Notes: generated from the letters alone by a model not told the origin. Positions 17,239 to 26,847 are shown, numbered from the stretch's first letter. The stretch: DNA of 64,000 bases from Streptomyces sp. NBC_01335 (GCF_035953295.1 NZ_CP108370.1:930001-994000), one strand, 5' to 3'. Translations and numbers: made by a program.

Positions 17239-18285
17239 TCACTGCGGATCGACGTCTTCGATCCGCCATTCGTCCTGCCACTCGATCACGGGCGTCTCGC
17301 CGTCGAAGCGGATGGGGAGCCACACGTAGTCGGCGACGGAGGTGTCCGGATCCGGCAGGTCCATGGGCTCGACGGTCCGGCCGGCCGCCTTCGCGGAGTA
17401 GTGCTCGACGAAGGACGCGTTCTGGTCGGACTCCTCTTCCGACAGGCCGGGCAGCCAGCGGTCGGCGAGGGCTATGTAGAGGTCCTCGTGGGCCGGGTGT
17501 TTGAAGACGGAGCTGATCTGGGACCGGTACGAGGTGCTGGTGGCCGCCCCCGGGTGGGGGTTCCCGAGCACCGTGTACGGGCCGTGGTAGGTATCCGCAA
17601 CGGCCACCTCCGACGGGTTCGGGAAGTACCACGTCGTGCCGGAGGTGATCAGGTAGTGCTTGCCGTTGCGCCGGAAATGGGCGGGTGCTTCGCGTACCTG
17701 GGGAGGGTGGGGGTGGGGGAAGTGCGTCGAGTAGTAGCCGGTCACGTCCGTGAAGTCGTCGGTGAGGTCGGCGCAGATCATCTCGCTGTGGACGCGCTCG
17801 AAGTAGTAGTAGCCCTTGCCGTCCACCGGGTCGACGACGAGGTCGAAGTCGCCGGCGAACATGCCCAGCGGGCTGAAGCCGGTGCGGACGACCTCGTAGG
17901 GGCCCAGCAGGGAGTCCGCCGTGAGGACGGTGCAGAGCTGCTGGTCCCCCTCCCCCATGATCTTGAGCCAGCAGACGTACGTGCCCGTGCGGGGGTTGCG
18001 GACGATGTGCGGACGGTCGATCAGTTGGGACGGGTGCAGTGGTGATGCGGGGTCGTCGAGATCCGGCGGGATGATGAGTCCCAGATCCGTCCAGTTGTAG
18101 AGGTCCGTCGAGGAGTAGCAGCGGATCCCCCACGTCCAGACGTTGTCGCCCGGCTTCGAGTGCTCCTTGTTCTCCCCGTACCAGTAGAAGGTGCCGTCCT
18201 CGTGGAGCACGGATCCCGCGTGCGCGTGGATGCGGTTGCCGTTGGTGTCCAGCCAGGTCCGGCCCGGGCGGATGGAGTCGTACAT
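17239..18285 (-). CDS. Glycoside hydrolase family 43 protein
   Basis: The 348-residue protein has a GH43 five-bladed propeller sequence. It opens with TWLDTNGNRIHAHAGSVL and the YWYGENKEHS segment characteristic of the subfamily with exo-beta-1,3-galactanases, and later shows RPHIVRNPRTGTYVCW and AGDFDLVVD. There is no signal peptide, so it is likely cytoplasmic and acts on imported oligosaccharides. The ATG at 18285 follows AGGAAAG. It is the last gene of the minus-strand pectin-type cluster, after a rhamnogalacturonan lyase. Galactosidase or arabinosidase specificity is inferred from subfamily likeness and context only. Confidence 0.83.
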   Translation of the reverse strand: MYDSIRPGRTWLDTNGNRIHAHAGSVLHEDGTFYWYGENKEHSKPGDNVWTWGIRCYSSTDLYNWTDLGLIIPPDLDDPASPLHPSQLIDRPHIVRNPRTGTYVCWLKIMGEGDQQLCTVLTADSLLGPYEVVRTGFSPLGMFAGDFDLVVDPVDGKGYYYFERVHSEMICADLTDDFTDVTGYYSTHFPHPHPPQVREAPAHFRRNGKHYLITSGTTWYFPNPSEVAVADTYHGPYTVLGNPHPGAATSTSYRSQISSVFKHPAHEDLYIALADRWLPGLSEEESDQNASFVEHYSAKAAGRTVEPMDLPDPDTSVADYVWLPIRFDGETPVIEWQDEWRIEDVDPQ

Positions 18286-18414
18286 GCTGTGCTCTTTCCT
18301 TGCGTTGATCGGGGACGGCGCTTCCCGTGACGGCGGGTTCGCGTGGGGCCGGAGGAAGCGCCGGCCGGAGTGCCCGTGCACCCCGGCCGGCGTGGTCCGC
18401 ACGGCGGAGCCGGG

Positions 18415-20403
18415 TCAGGCCCGGTCGACCTGCAGCCTGATCGCGTCGTACATGACACCGGACATGGGCTGCATCCAGTTGTCGGAGGTGGGGGCTTGTG
18501 CCGGGTCGACGGGCGCGAGAGTGAGGACGTTCTCGCCGTCCTGGATGAGGTCGGCGGGGAAGGTGATGGTGGGGATGGTGCGGTGTGCCGCCCGCGCGGC
18601 GAGCCGGTAGGAGCTGCCGTCTCCTCGTACTCCGGGGACGGGTGTGAAGGACGCGAGCGGGCTTCCGTTGAGGGTGACCGCGAGGGTGCTGAAGACTGAG
18701 GCGGCGAGGGAGATGTCGAGGTATCCGGTGCCGCGTCGGTAGGAGCGGGAGTCGAAGCGGATCTTCCAGGCTTCGAGGGTGTCGTCGGGGGTGGTTCCGC
18801 GCCATTGCAGCTGGGCGGGGGTTCCCGGTGTCCGTACCGCGGGGTGGAAGTAGTTCCACTGCGTGGCGGGATCGTCGACGCCGACCTTGAAGTCGACGCC
18901 CTCGGGGAACTCGTAGGGGTACTCGAGCCAGGTGAGGGTCTTGAAGTAGCCGTCCTCGCCCCCGTGGATGTGGAACTCCTGGGAGGTGCGGTCCGGGGTG
19001 CCGATCTGCCACAGGGTCTTGCCGTGGCTGGTCGGCTTCCAGACCTGGGTACCCAACTGGACGCTCTTCGAGGCCGGGACCTCGATCCCGGCGCGCCGGT
19101 ATTCGCCCAGGGCGCCCCTGGCGAACGCGGCGAGGGTGTACGTGCCGGGCCGGACGGCGGGGATGGTGAAGCGGCCGTTCGGGGCGATCCTGGCGGCGTA
19201 GACGTAGCCGCGGCCGGCGTACTGCCAGTCGTCGCCGTCGAGGGTGATCTCCTGGTATTCGCGGTCGGGCTCGGGCTGGTAGAGCAGGGCCCAGCCGTTC
19301 TCGACGGATCCGAGCGAGGCGACGGAGAGCTTGCCGCTGACCGAGGAGCGGTCGGCGGCGGCATAGGTGGGGTCGGTGATCCACTTGTACGGCCACTGCG
19401 CCCGCTCCACTGCTGCGGCCTGCTTGGCGTCCTTCCACAGGGCTTCGACGTTCGCCCTCTCGTCTCCGGCGGCGGCCCCGCCCACGTGGAGGTACGAGGG
19501 ACCGTAGACCTTCTCCCAGCCCTTGGAGACTTCGACGTTCGCGGTGTAGTGGCTGGCGACCGGGTGCCAGAGGAGGATCATGCCGTCGTAGTAGTCGTGG
19601 CAGGTCAGTTCCTGGCGGGTGGGGCTGCCGAAGGATTCCTTGCTCGCCTGTACGAGGGAGAGCCCTACTCTGCCGTCGGAGATCATGAAGACGTGGTTGT
19701 CGCCTTCGAGGTTCGACTTGTTCTGGTACTTGGAGTAGAGGGTGCCGTCGGGCAGGACGACGGTGGAGTCCTGGAGGGTGACGGCCTCCTTCAGCTCCTC
19801 GGCGGTGGGGCGCTGCTGGATGCCGCGTTCGTCGTCCACGACGAACCAGCGGAACGCGGGAGTGTCCGCGGCGTAGGCGTAGCGGAGTTGCGTGAGGGTG
19901 AGGCCGTCGGGCATGTCCTCGGGGTACTTGACGATCCAGTAGTTGTAGATGCCGGGCCGGCCGCGCTCGACGGCCATCCGGATGTCCACGTAGAAGCCCA
20001 GCTGGGCGGGGTCGTCGGCGAGCATGGAGATCTCGACGCGGTCCGGCGTCCGGGAGACGACGCTGAAGACGGCTCCGGTGAGGGTGACGGCCTTCGGTGC
20101 GCCGGAGTAGTTGAACTCCGTGTAGCCGTTGCCGTGTGCGCCGGCGAACAGGTTGGTGCTGCTGTCCGCCTGGGGTCCGGCGAGCAGGCGCAGATCGGTG
20201 ATCCGAGCAGTGGCCTTGACGACGGTGAACTGGATGAGGCCGTTCGCCAGGGTGGCGGTGCTGCCGTTGTCCACGAGTGTGACGTCTGGTCCGGCGGCGG
20301 CGCGTGCCGGGCCTGCGGCCATGGCGGCGGTGGCGTGCGGGAGAGTCAGCGCCGCGGCTCCCATGAGGCCGAGTACGGTGCGCCGGGCGATCGGAGAGGA
20401 CAT
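18415..20403 (-). CDS. Secreted rhamnogalacturonan lyase, polysaccharide lyase family 4
   Basis: This 662-residue protein starts with a twin-arginine signal peptide (IARRTVLGLMGAAAL ... AMAAG). The large N-terminal beta-sandwich (about residues 40-340) includes KYQNKSNLEGDNHVF, the region that carries catalytic residues in PL4. A FnIII-like domain follows (about 355-445, LYQPEPDREYQEITL) and then a C-terminal carbohydrate-binding jelly roll (WQIGTPDRTSQEFHIHGG to the end). Such enzymes cleave the rhamnose-galacturonate backbone of pectic rhamnogalacturonan-I by beta-elimination. Secretion by Tat fits extracellular attack, with products taken up by the ABC importer encoded upstream. Confidence 0.88.
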   Translation of the reverse strand: MSSPIARRTVLGLMGAAALTLPHATAAMAAGPARAAAGPDVTLVDNGSTATLANGLIQFTVVKATARITDLRLLAGPQADSSTNLFAGAHGNGYTEFNYSGAPKAVTLTGAVFSVVSRTPDRVEISMLADDPAQLGFYVDIRMAVERGRPGIYNYWIVKYPEDMPDGLTLTQLRYAYAADTPAFRWFVVDDERGIQQRPTAEELKEAVTLQDSTVVLPDGTLYSKYQNKSNLEGDNHVFMISDGRVGLSLVQASKESFGSPTRQELTCHDYYDGMILLWHPVASHYTANVEVSKGWEKVYGPSYLHVGGAAAGDERANVEALWKDAKQAAAVERAQWPYKWITDPTYAAADRSSVSGKLSVASLGSVENGWALLYQPEPDREYQEITLDGDDWQYAGRGYVYAARIAPNGRFTIPAVRPGTYTLAAFARGALGEYRRAGIEVPASKSVQLGTQVWKPTSHGKTLWQIGTPDRTSQEFHIHGGEDGYFKTLTWLEYPYEFPEGVDFKVGVDDPATQWNYFHPAVRTPGTPAQLQWRGTTPDDTLEAWKIRFDSRSYRRGTGYLDISLAASVFSTLAVTLNGSPLASFTPVPGVRGDGSSYRLAARAAHRTIPTITFPADLIQDGENVLTLAPVDPAQAPTSDNWMQPMSGVMYDAIRLQVDRA

Positions 20404-20619
20404 GGTTGTTTCCCTTCGAGCTTCGTTGCTGTGATGAAGGTCGGCGTCGACGAGTGACGCCGGTGAGTTCCCCGCGGGTGACGCGTGCGAGGGCGGCGGC
20501 GCCGGTGCCTGGGCCGCCGGGCGCCCGCTCGGGGCCGGATCCGGGTACTCGGTGTCGTCGTCACGTGGACGGACGCCGGGGGGTGCCGCGTGATCAGGGC
20601 CCCGGCCGGGGTTGCGGGG

Positions 20620-21726
20620 TCAGACGGCCCAGGGCGCGGCAAGTTCGGCGAACGTCGCCAGGTTCTCGGCGGAGGCGCGGACGGCCTGTTCCACGCCGGG
20701 GATGTGTACGCGTGCCGAGGGGCCTTCGCCCTCGCGGGTGAGCCATCGTTCGTCGATCAGGCGGGGCGCGGGCGAGGTGTTGACGTGTTCGAGGACCCGG
20801 GTGAAGGCGCCGCAGGCGTCGATGTCGCTCTGGAGGGCCGTTCCGTCGTCCAGGTGGGCGAGGAGGTTCACCAGCGGGGAGGTGCGACCGTACTGTTCGG
20901 GCCGGCCGTCCAGCACCAGGAGGTCGCGCGTGTAGTGGAGTTCCGCTCTGCCCCGGCTTCCGTGGACGACGACGACCGGTTCCTCGGGGGTCCGGGCGGC
21001 GAGGGTGACCGCGACGGTGATCACGGTGTCGTTCCGGGTCCTCAGCCGGAGGCAGGAGGTGTCGTCGACCTGGATGTCGCGGACCCGCAGGAGTTCCGTT
21101 TCCAGGGCGGTGATGTCGTTCCAGCCGGTGCTGCCGTCCAGGGCCAGGGCCGTGGCCACGGCGTGTGCGAACGGGTTGGTGAGCGCGCCGTCCGCCACCG
21201 GCACGCCGTCGAGTTCGCGTCGGCCCGCCCACACCGCCCGCTGGTAGTAGGAGGTGTCGCGGGACCAGGCGCCGTAGCAGCCGATGCCCCGGATCTCTCC
21301 GAGCCCGCCCGCGGCGATGAGTTCGGCGAGCCGGGTGCGGGCCCCGGAGCCGAGGCTCTGGAAGCCGACCTGGCAGCTGAGCGCGTTGTCCCGGGCCAGT
21401 GTCCGGATGGTTCGCCATTCGGCGGCGCTCGGAGCGGGCGGCTTTTCGAGCAGCAGGTGACAGCCGGCCTCCAGTACCTGCCGGCTCAGGGGCAGGTGGG
21501 TGTGGATGGGCGTGGCGACGATGGCCACGTCGGGCCGGGTCGCTGCGAGGAGGCGGTCGAGACGGGTGTCGAAAGGCCGTCCGGCGAAGCGTGCGTCCGC
21601 GTCCAGAGGCCGCAGATCGCACAGCCCGACAAGACGGACGAGCCCTCGTGCTTCGAGTTCCTCGATCTCACGCAGGTACGTGGCACCGTACCCCGACGCG
21701 CCTGCGAGCACGACGGTCCTGGTCAC
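20620..21726 (-). CDS. Gfo/Idh/MocA-family oxidoreductase
   Basis: The 368-residue protein has an N-terminal NAD(P)-binding fold (VVLAGASGYGATYLREI) and the sugar-binding lysine motif in LLLEKPPAPSAAEW. The GTG start at 21726 follows AGGAGG and overlaps the stop of the DUF624 gene (GTGA), showing it belongs to the same operon as the ABC transporter. Family members oxidise or epimerise sugars and uronates, so it probably processes an intermediate from pectin breakdown. The extended in-frame N-terminus is rejected because it runs through the neighbouring gene. Confidence 0.85.
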   Translation of the reverse strand: MTRTVVLAGASGYGATYLREIEELEARGLVRLVGLCDLRPLDADARFAGRPFDTRLDRLLAATRPDVAIVATPIHTHLPLSRQVLEAGCHLLLEKPPAPSAAEWRTIRTLARDNALSCQVGFQSLGSGARTRLAELIAAGGLGEIRGIGCYGAWSRDTSYYQRAVWAGRRELDGVPVADGALTNPFAHAVATALALDGSTGWNDITALETELLRVRDIQVDDTSCLRLRTRNDTVITVAVTLAARTPEEPVVVVHGSRGRAELHYTRDLLVLDGRPEQYGRTSPLVNLLAHLDDGTALQSDIDACGAFTRVLEHVNTSPAPRLIDERWLTREGEGPSARVHIPGVEQAVRASAENLATFAELAAPWAV

Positions 21727-22319
21727 CTGGGCCTCCTTCCTTCGACGGCGACTGCGGCCAGGACCAGCAGTCCGGGGAGGACCGGCGCGAAAGCCGGTAC
21801 CTCGAAGACGACTACGCCCAGCACCACCATGGCGCCGACCAGCATCAGGCTGCCCTTCCAGTCGCGCGGCACCGACTCGGCGGCGCTGCCCAGAGCGTCC
21901 CGCCAGAGCGAGGCCGGCCGCCACCGCGCCGCGCCGCGGAGGCCGACGAGCCCGACGCACCCCAGGGCCAGCGCGGTCAGCACGCCGACGGGCCGGCCCC
22001 CGGGTACCCCGGCGGCCAGTGCCAGCAGGTCCAGGCTCGCCACCGTGACGGCGGCCGTGGGAGCGAGTGTGACGACCGGCTGCCGGAGGGACTTGGCGAT
22101 CAGCGCCCCGAAGCGCCGCACGGTGGGGGTTCGCTCCGTCTCTGCCATCTCACGCAGCAGGGTCGCACCGGCGCCCGCCGCGGCGAGGGAGGTCACCAGG
22201 GGCACGGAGGCGATGCTGACCAGAACGCCGACGAAAAGCACTTCGGCCAGGAGTTCCAGACGGCGCGTCAGCCCGCTGCGGGGCTCGCGGCCGGTGGCCC
22301 GTAGAGCTGTGGTCTGCAT
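21723..22319 (-). CDS. DUF624 (YesL-like) membrane protein
   Basis: The 198-residue protein has four or five hydrophobic helices (LAEVLFVGVLVSIASVPLV; VTVASLDLLALAAGV; VLTALALGCVGLVGL; LMLVGAMVVLGVVVF; LPGLLVLAAVAV) and the family pattern of DUF624. Members are found beside sugar ABC importers; in Bacillus, yesL lies in the rhamnogalacturonan operon. It starts two bases after the permease stop and overlaps the oxidoreductase gene. Its function is unknown; an accessory role for the importer is inferred. Confidence 0.75.
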   Translation of the reverse strand: MQTTALRATGREPRSGLTRRLELLAEVLFVGVLVSIASVPLVTSLAAAGAGATLLREMAETERTPTVRRFGALIAKSLRQPVVTLAPTAAVTVASLDLLALAAGVPGGRPVGVLTALALGCVGLVGLRGAARWRPASLWRDALGSAAESVPRDWKGSLMLVGAMVVLGVVVFEVPAFAPVLPGLLVLAAVAVEGRRPR

Positions 22320-22321
22320 GG

Positions 22322-23209
22322 TCAGCCCTTCAGGCCGGAGGTGGAGACGCCGTCGACGAGGAAGCGCTGGAAGGCGACGAAGAAGAGCCCGATGGGGACG
22401 AGCGCCAGCACCGACATCGCGAACATCGGCCCGAAGGCGGACTGGCTGGTCTGGTCGACGTAGATCTGCAGGGCCAGCGGCAGTGTGAACTTCGACGGGT
22501 CGTTGAGGTAGATCAGCTGGCTGAAGAAGTCGTTCCAGGTCCAGATGAAGGTGAAGATGGACGTCGTGATGACGGCCGGCCGCAGTAGCGGAAGGATGAT
22601 GTACCAGAAGGTACGGAACGGGCCGCAGCCGTCGATGGTGGCGCTCTCGTCCAGTTCCCTGGGAAGGCCGCGCACGAACTGCACCATCAGGAAGACGAAG
22701 AAGGCGTCCGTGGCGAAGAACTTCGGCAGCACCAGCGGCCAGAACGTGTTCACCATGCCGAGCTTCTGGAAGATGATGTACTGCGGGATCAGCACGACAT
22801 GGTGCGGCAGCATGATCGTGGCGATCATGAAGGCGAAGAGCGGCCCGCGCCCCCGGAACTTCAGCCGGCCGAAGGCGTATCCGGCCAGTGCGCAGGACAG
22901 TACGTTGCCGATCACGGCAAGTCCGGAGACGAGCAGTGAGTTGCCGAAGTACTGCCAGACGCTGTAGCCGGCGACGCCGCCGAACACCTGGCTGTAGTTG
23001 GAGGCCGTCCCCCGGTGGGGAAGCAGGGAGAGGTTGGTCAGGACCTCGCCGGCCGGCTTGAAGGAGCTGGAGACCAGCCACAGCACGGGGTACATCAGGA
23101 CCAGTACCAGGGCGATGACCGCCACGTGCCACAGCACGGAGCGCGCGGTCGGCCGTCGGGGGCCGGCGACGCCGGCAGAGGGGGCGGGGGTCACGGCCTG
23201 GACACTCAT
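22322..23209 (-). CDS. Carbohydrate ABC transporter permease (MalG type)
   Basis: The 295-residue integral membrane protein has six predicted helices and the permease EAA loop in the form ELDESATIDGCGPFRTFWYIILPLLRP, which docks on the ATPase. The sequence near the N-terminus (LWLVSSSFKPAGEV) is typical of MalG/LplC permeases. Its ATG overlaps the stop of the companion permease (ATGA). No ATPase gene is found in the operon, so a shared MsiK-type ATPase encoded elsewhere is expected, as is usual in Streptomyces. Confidence 0.92.
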   Translation of the reverse strand: MSVQAVTPAPSAGVAGPRRPTARSVLWHVAVIALVLVLMYPVLWLVSSSFKPAGEVLTNLSLLPHRGTASNYSQVFGGVAGYSVWQYFGNSLLVSGLAVIGNVLSCALAGYAFGRLKFRGRGPLFAFMIATIMLPHHVVLIPQYIIFQKLGMVNTFWPLVLPKFFATDAFFVFLMVQFVRGLPRELDESATIDGCGPFRTFWYIILPLLRPAVITTSIFTFIWTWNDFFSQLIYLNDPSKFTLPLALQIYVDQTSQSAFGPMFAMSVLALVPIGLFFVAFQRFLVDGVSTSGLKG

Positions 23210-24174
23210 CGGGTTCCCTCCCCGGCGTAGAAGACCCACTTCCGCGAGCTGCGGAACAGCAGGACGGTGATGACCGCGATGACGACGAGGAGCACCCAGG
23301 CCATGGCCGAGGCGTAGCCCATCTCGAAGTTGTTGAAGCCACGTTGGTAGAGGTACAGCGTGTAGAGCAGCGCGGAGTCACTTGGCCCGCCGCGCCCGCT
23401 GCCGATGACGAAGGCCCCGGTGAACGACTGGAAGGCCTGGATGATCTCCAGGACGAGGTTGAACAGCAGCACAGGAGTGATCATGGGCAGCGTGACGGAG
23501 AAGAAACGCCGGACCGGCCCGGCGCCGTCCAGTGCGGCGGCCTCGTACAGCTCACCGGGCACCTGCTTCAGGCCGGCGAGGAAGATCACCATCGGTGCGC
23601 CGAACTGCCAGACGGCCAGGGCGATCACGGTGAGCAGCGCGTAGCGGGGCTGATCGACCATGCTGCCGATGTGGATGCCGAAGGCGCCGAGGAAGTCGTC
23701 GACCACACCGTTGGACCCGAACAGGGAGCGCCAGACGAGGGCGACGCTGACGCTGGCGCCCAGCAGGGACGGCGCGTAGAAGGCGGAGCGGTAGAAGGCG
23801 GTGCCGCGGCGCTGCTTGTTGAGGAGCAGGGCGACGGCCAGGGCCGCGGCGAGCTTGAGCGGGACGGAGAGCACCGCGAACTTCACGGTGACCCAGACGG
23901 AGTTCCAGTACCGGTCGTCCTGCGTGAACATGCGCTCGAAGTTCCGCAGGCCGACCCACCGGGGGGTGTCGAAGAGGTCGTAGTCGGTGAACGACAGGTA
24001 CAACGAGGCGAGCATGGGGCCGATGGTCAGCAGCGCGGCGCCGATGAGCCAGGGGGACAGGAAGACGTATGCTGCTCCGCTCCGCTGTCGCCGGCGGGGT
24101 GGTTGCGCCTGCGCCCCGGGCGCGGGCGACTCGGCCCGCTCTCCCGTGGAGCGGGTCCGTGCGATGGTTGGCAT
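23206..24174 (-). CDS. Carbohydrate ABC transporter permease (MalF/UgpA type)
   Basis: This 322-residue permease has six hydrophobic helices after a basic, Pro-rich cytoplasmic N-terminus. The EAA loop reads GELYEAAALDGAGPVRRFFSVTLPMI. It forms the heterodimeric channel with the permease that overlaps its stop codon. The gene lies about 55 bases after the solute-binding lipoprotein gene, completing the importer apart from an ATPase. The substrate, judged by neighbours, is a pectin-derived oligosaccharide. Confidence 0.92.
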   Translation of the reverse strand: MPTIARTRSTGERAESPAPGAQAQPPRRRQRSGAAYVFLSPWLIGAALLTIGPMLASLYLSFTDYDLFDTPRWVGLRNFERMFTQDDRYWNSVWVTVKFAVLSVPLKLAAALAVALLLNKQRRGTAFYRSAFYAPSLLGASVSVALVWRSLFGSNGVVDDFLGAFGIHIGSMVDQPRYALLTVIALAVWQFGAPMVIFLAGLKQVPGELYEAAALDGAGPVRRFFSVTLPMITPVLLFNLVLEIIQAFQSFTGAFVIGSGRGGPSDSALLYTLYLYQRGFNNFEMGYASAMAWVLLVVIAVITVLLFRSSRKWVFYAGEGTR

Positions 24175-24229
24175 CGCGTGATCCTTTCTGCGCTCCCGCG
24201 GTCGCGGCCGGCCGCGGGGGACGCATGTC

Positions 24230-25531
24230 TTACTGTCCGAGGGACTGCTTGGCGTTCTCGACGACCTTGGACGCGCCCGCGGACACGCTGGACTTGCCGA
24301 AGATCACGTCGTCGTAGACCCGCTGGAAGTCCGTCTTGATCGCCGAGCTACCGCTGGGCCACAGCCAGGTGTCGGAGGGGCTGAGCCTGTCCTTCACCTT
24401 GCTCTGGAAGTCGCAGGTGTCCTTGTCGGCACCGGTGGCCGTGGCGCAGACGGTCTTGGCGACCTCGGAGTTGGGCGGAGTGCCGCGGGTGGTGCCGAGC
24501 ACCTTGCCCGCTTCGGGGTCGTTCAGGATGAAGTCGAGCAGCAGCGCGGCGGCTTCCTTGTGGGACGACGTCTTGGCGATGCCGTAGTAGACGGGGGGCA
24601 GGGCGGCCATGCCGGATTCCGTCGTGCTGCCACCGGGCAGCGGCGCGAAGCCCAATGTCCCCTGGTAGGTCGATACGTAGCTGGTCACGCTGGAGTCGTA
24701 CGCGATCTCTGAGCCGGACTGCTTCGCCACGAGGGCCGAGTTCTGCGCCGACCCGTCCATCTTCGTGGTGTCCTCGGCCGCGGTCACGCCCTTCTGCTTC
24801 CGCATCGAGGCCAGCATGCCCCAGTACTGTTCGAGGTCGGCCTCGGTGAAGCCGAGCTTGCGGTCGTTCGTGTAGAGCTGCTTGCCGTTCTGGTGCAGCC
24901 AGCTCTCGAACCAGTCGATGGCCCAGCCGAAGTCGGTGGTGCCGGCCCTGCCGCTCGCGGCCTGGACCTTGGCCATGTCGGCGGCGAACTGCTTCCACGT
25001 CCAGCCGTCTTCGGGGACGGTCACGCCGGCCTTCTCGTACAGGTCCTTGTCGTAGACGAACACCTGCGTCGTCAAACCGGCGGGCATCGCGTACTGCTTG
25101 CCGTCGGCCTCACCGCCGGCGAGCAGGCTGTCGGAGATGCCGTCGGCCTTCAGCGTCTTGCCCACATAAGGGGTGAGCTCGGCGAGCTGGTGCTTCTGCT
25201 GGTACTCGCCGAAGGTGGGCCGGTCCAGCTGAAGCAGGTCGGGCGCGTTGCCGCCGGCGATCTGCGTGGTCAGCTTCTGGACGTAGGCGGGGTAGCCGCT
25301 GAACTCCGTCTGGACCTTGATGTTGGGGTGTTCCTTCTCGAACCGGTCCACCACCTTCTCGGTGGCTTCGGCCCGGTCCTCGTTGCCCCACCACACGAAA
25401 CGGATGGTCTGCTTCGCGTCGCTGCCCACGTCGGCCGGCGACGAAGAGCAGGCGGTGAGCGTTCCCGCCAGAGTGAAGGCGGCTGCGGCCAGCACGCTCC
25501 AACGGCCCCGGCGGGGGGTGCGACCTGTCAT
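24230..25531 (-). CDS. Extracellular sugar-binding lipoprotein (ABC importer)
   Basis: The 433-residue family 1 solute-binding protein has a lipoprotein signal peptide with lipobox LTAC near residue 28. The mature part has the family hallmarks FVWWGNEDRAEATEKVVDRF, GNAPDLLQLDRPTFGEY and a C-terminal FILNDPEAGKVLG block. It captures oligosaccharide at the cell surface for the two permeases. It is the first gene of the minus-strand operon; its promoter region holds tandem LacI-type operators shared with the divergent regulator gene. Confidence 0.92.
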   Translation of the reverse strand: MTGRTPRRGRWSVLAAAAFTLAGTLTACSSSPADVGSDAKQTIRFVWWGNEDRAEATEKVVDRFEKEHPNIKVQTEFSGYPAYVQKLTTQIAGGNAPDLLQLDRPTFGEYQQKHQLAELTPYVGKTLKADGISDSLLAGGEADGKQYAMPAGLTTQVFVYDKDLYEKAGVTVPEDGWTWKQFAADMAKVQAASGRAGTTDFGWAIDWFESWLHQNGKQLYTNDRKLGFTEADLEQYWGMLASMRKQKGVTAAEDTTKMDGSAQNSALVAKQSGSEIAYDSSVTSYVSTYQGTLGFAPLPGGSTTESGMAALPPVYYGIAKTSSHKEAAALLLDFILNDPEAGKVLGTTRGTPPNSEVAKTVCATATGADKDTCDFQSKVKDRLSPSDTWLWPSGSSAIKTDFQRVYDDVIFGKSSVSAGASKVVENAKQSLGQ

Positions 25532-25613
25532 GGCAATTCCTCTGATTCGACAGTGAACCGGCTGAATGGGCTGGGAGGACCGCGTCCGGCCCGTGGACGT
25601 CCTCCCTCGTTCC

Positions 25614-25637
25614 GTGAGCGTTCACGTGAACGTTCAC
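25614..25637. promoter_or_regulatory. Tandem LacI-type operators
   Basis: Two 12-base palindromes abut head to tail: GTGAGCGTTCAC at 25614-25625 and the perfect GTGAACGTTCAC at 25626-25637. They lie between the divergent binding-protein gene (start 25531) and LacI-type regulator gene (start 25757). The central CG and size fit LacI/GalR operators, so this is the likely binding site of the adjacent regulator. Confidence 0.75.
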
Positions 25638-25756
25638 GGTAAGCTGGCGGAGACGTTACGTCCGTGAGTCGGCAGCGTCAATAGAAGGTGCGGGGACAAC
25701 GAGTTGACGAGCCCTGCGCCTGCATAATGAACGTCGTCCACCAGCGGGGAGAGCCA

Positions 25757-26761
25757 GTGACCAGACAGCGGATCACGATCGAGGACGTCGCGCGGGAGGC
25801 CGGAGTCTCCCGCCAGACCGTCACGCGGGCGATGAACGGCATGACGGAGATCAGCGCCAAGACCCGCCAGCGTGTGCTCGACGCGGCGAACGCCCTCGGC
25901 TACCGCCCCAGCCGTTTCGCCAGCAACCTCGCCGCCCGCCGGAAGAGCCACGCGATCGGCCTGGTCATCGCCTCGTTCCGCAACCCGTACTACACGGAGT
26001 TGGCCGCCGAGGTCCTGGACGTGGCCACCGCACGCGGCTGGCAGGTGGTCGTGTGCTCCCGCGAACAGGGCACCGACCTCGAATTGATCTCCACGCTGGC
26101 GGGTCAGGTCGACGCCATCTTCGGCTACTTCGTCGCCCCCGACCAGGCGTCTCTCGCCGCTGCCGCACGGGGGGTCCCCGTCGTGATGTTCGAAAGGACT
26201 GCCGCCGTGCCGGGGTTGCACTCCGTCGACCTCGACTTCGAGCACGGCATCGAGACGCTGCTGGCGGAACTCAAGAACCGTGGCGCCACCCGCTTCGGCC
26301 TCATCGAATCCGACGCCGCGACCGACCCGAATCCCTATCAGCCCACCCAGCGCCGACGTGCCTACGAGAAGCTCGCGGGCCCCGGCTCGCTGGACGCGAT
26401 CGTCGTGGCCGAGGAGTCCATGCGCGGCGGAGCCGACGGCTTCCAGCGGTTGTGGAACACGTCCCCCGGCCTCGACGCGGTGCTCGTGTTCAACGACCTC
26501 ATGGCGATGGGCGCCGTGCACGGCGCCCACACCCTCGGCGTGTCGATCCCGGCCGACGTGCGCGTCGTGGGGATCGACGGTCTCTCCCTCGGCAGCGTCA
26601 CGACCCCTTCGCTGTCCACCCTCTCCATCGACCGGCTCGCGGTGGCGAGGGCCGCGGCCGACATCGTGGACACGCTGCTCGACTCCCCCGACACCGGAGT
26701 CCTCCACCAGCCGATCGTCCGCACGGTCACCCCACAGCCGCTGTGGCGCGAGTCCGCGTGA
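25757..26761 (+). CDS. LacI-family transcriptional regulator
   Basis: The 334-residue repressor begins with the LacI helix-turn-helix (ITIEDVAREAGVSRQTVTRAMNG) and hinge helix (YRPSRFASNLAARR), then a periplasmic-binding-protein-like effector domain from about residue 60. The GTG at 25757 follows GGGGAGAG and places the HTH at the N-terminus, so upstream ATG codons are disfavoured. It is divergent from the importer/lyase operon and tandem palindromes lie between them. It probably represses the pectin genes until an oligosaccharide binds, and may regulate itself. Confidence 0.9.
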   Translation: MTRQRITIEDVAREAGVSRQTVTRAMNGMTEISAKTRQRVLDAANALGYRPSRFASNLAARRKSHAIGLVIASFRNPYYTELAAEVLDVATARGWQVVVCSREQGTDLELISTLAGQVDAIFGYFVAPDQASLAAAARGVPVVMFERTAAVPGLHSVDLDFEHGIETLLAELKNRGATRFGLIESDAATDPNPYQPTQRRRAYEKLAGPGSLDAIVVAEESMRGGADGFQRLWNTSPGLDAVLVFNDLMAMGAVHGAHTLGVSIPADVRVVGIDGLSLGSVTTPSLSTLSIDRLAVARAAADIVDTLLDSPDTGVLHQPIVRTVTPQPLWRESA

Positions 26762-26847
26762 CGGAACGGTCGGCCGGGCCGGCTGCCTCCGAACCGGTGG
26801 CAGCTACCGACCAACGTTCGGGCGTCCCCAAAGCGCGGGCCGACCTC

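Noticed and set aside
20485..22488. Plus-strand frame of over 600 codons opposite the Gfo/Idh and DUF624 genes
   Set aside because: Composition is that of an antisense shadow and the minus-strand genes have clear motifs, overlaps and ribosome sites.
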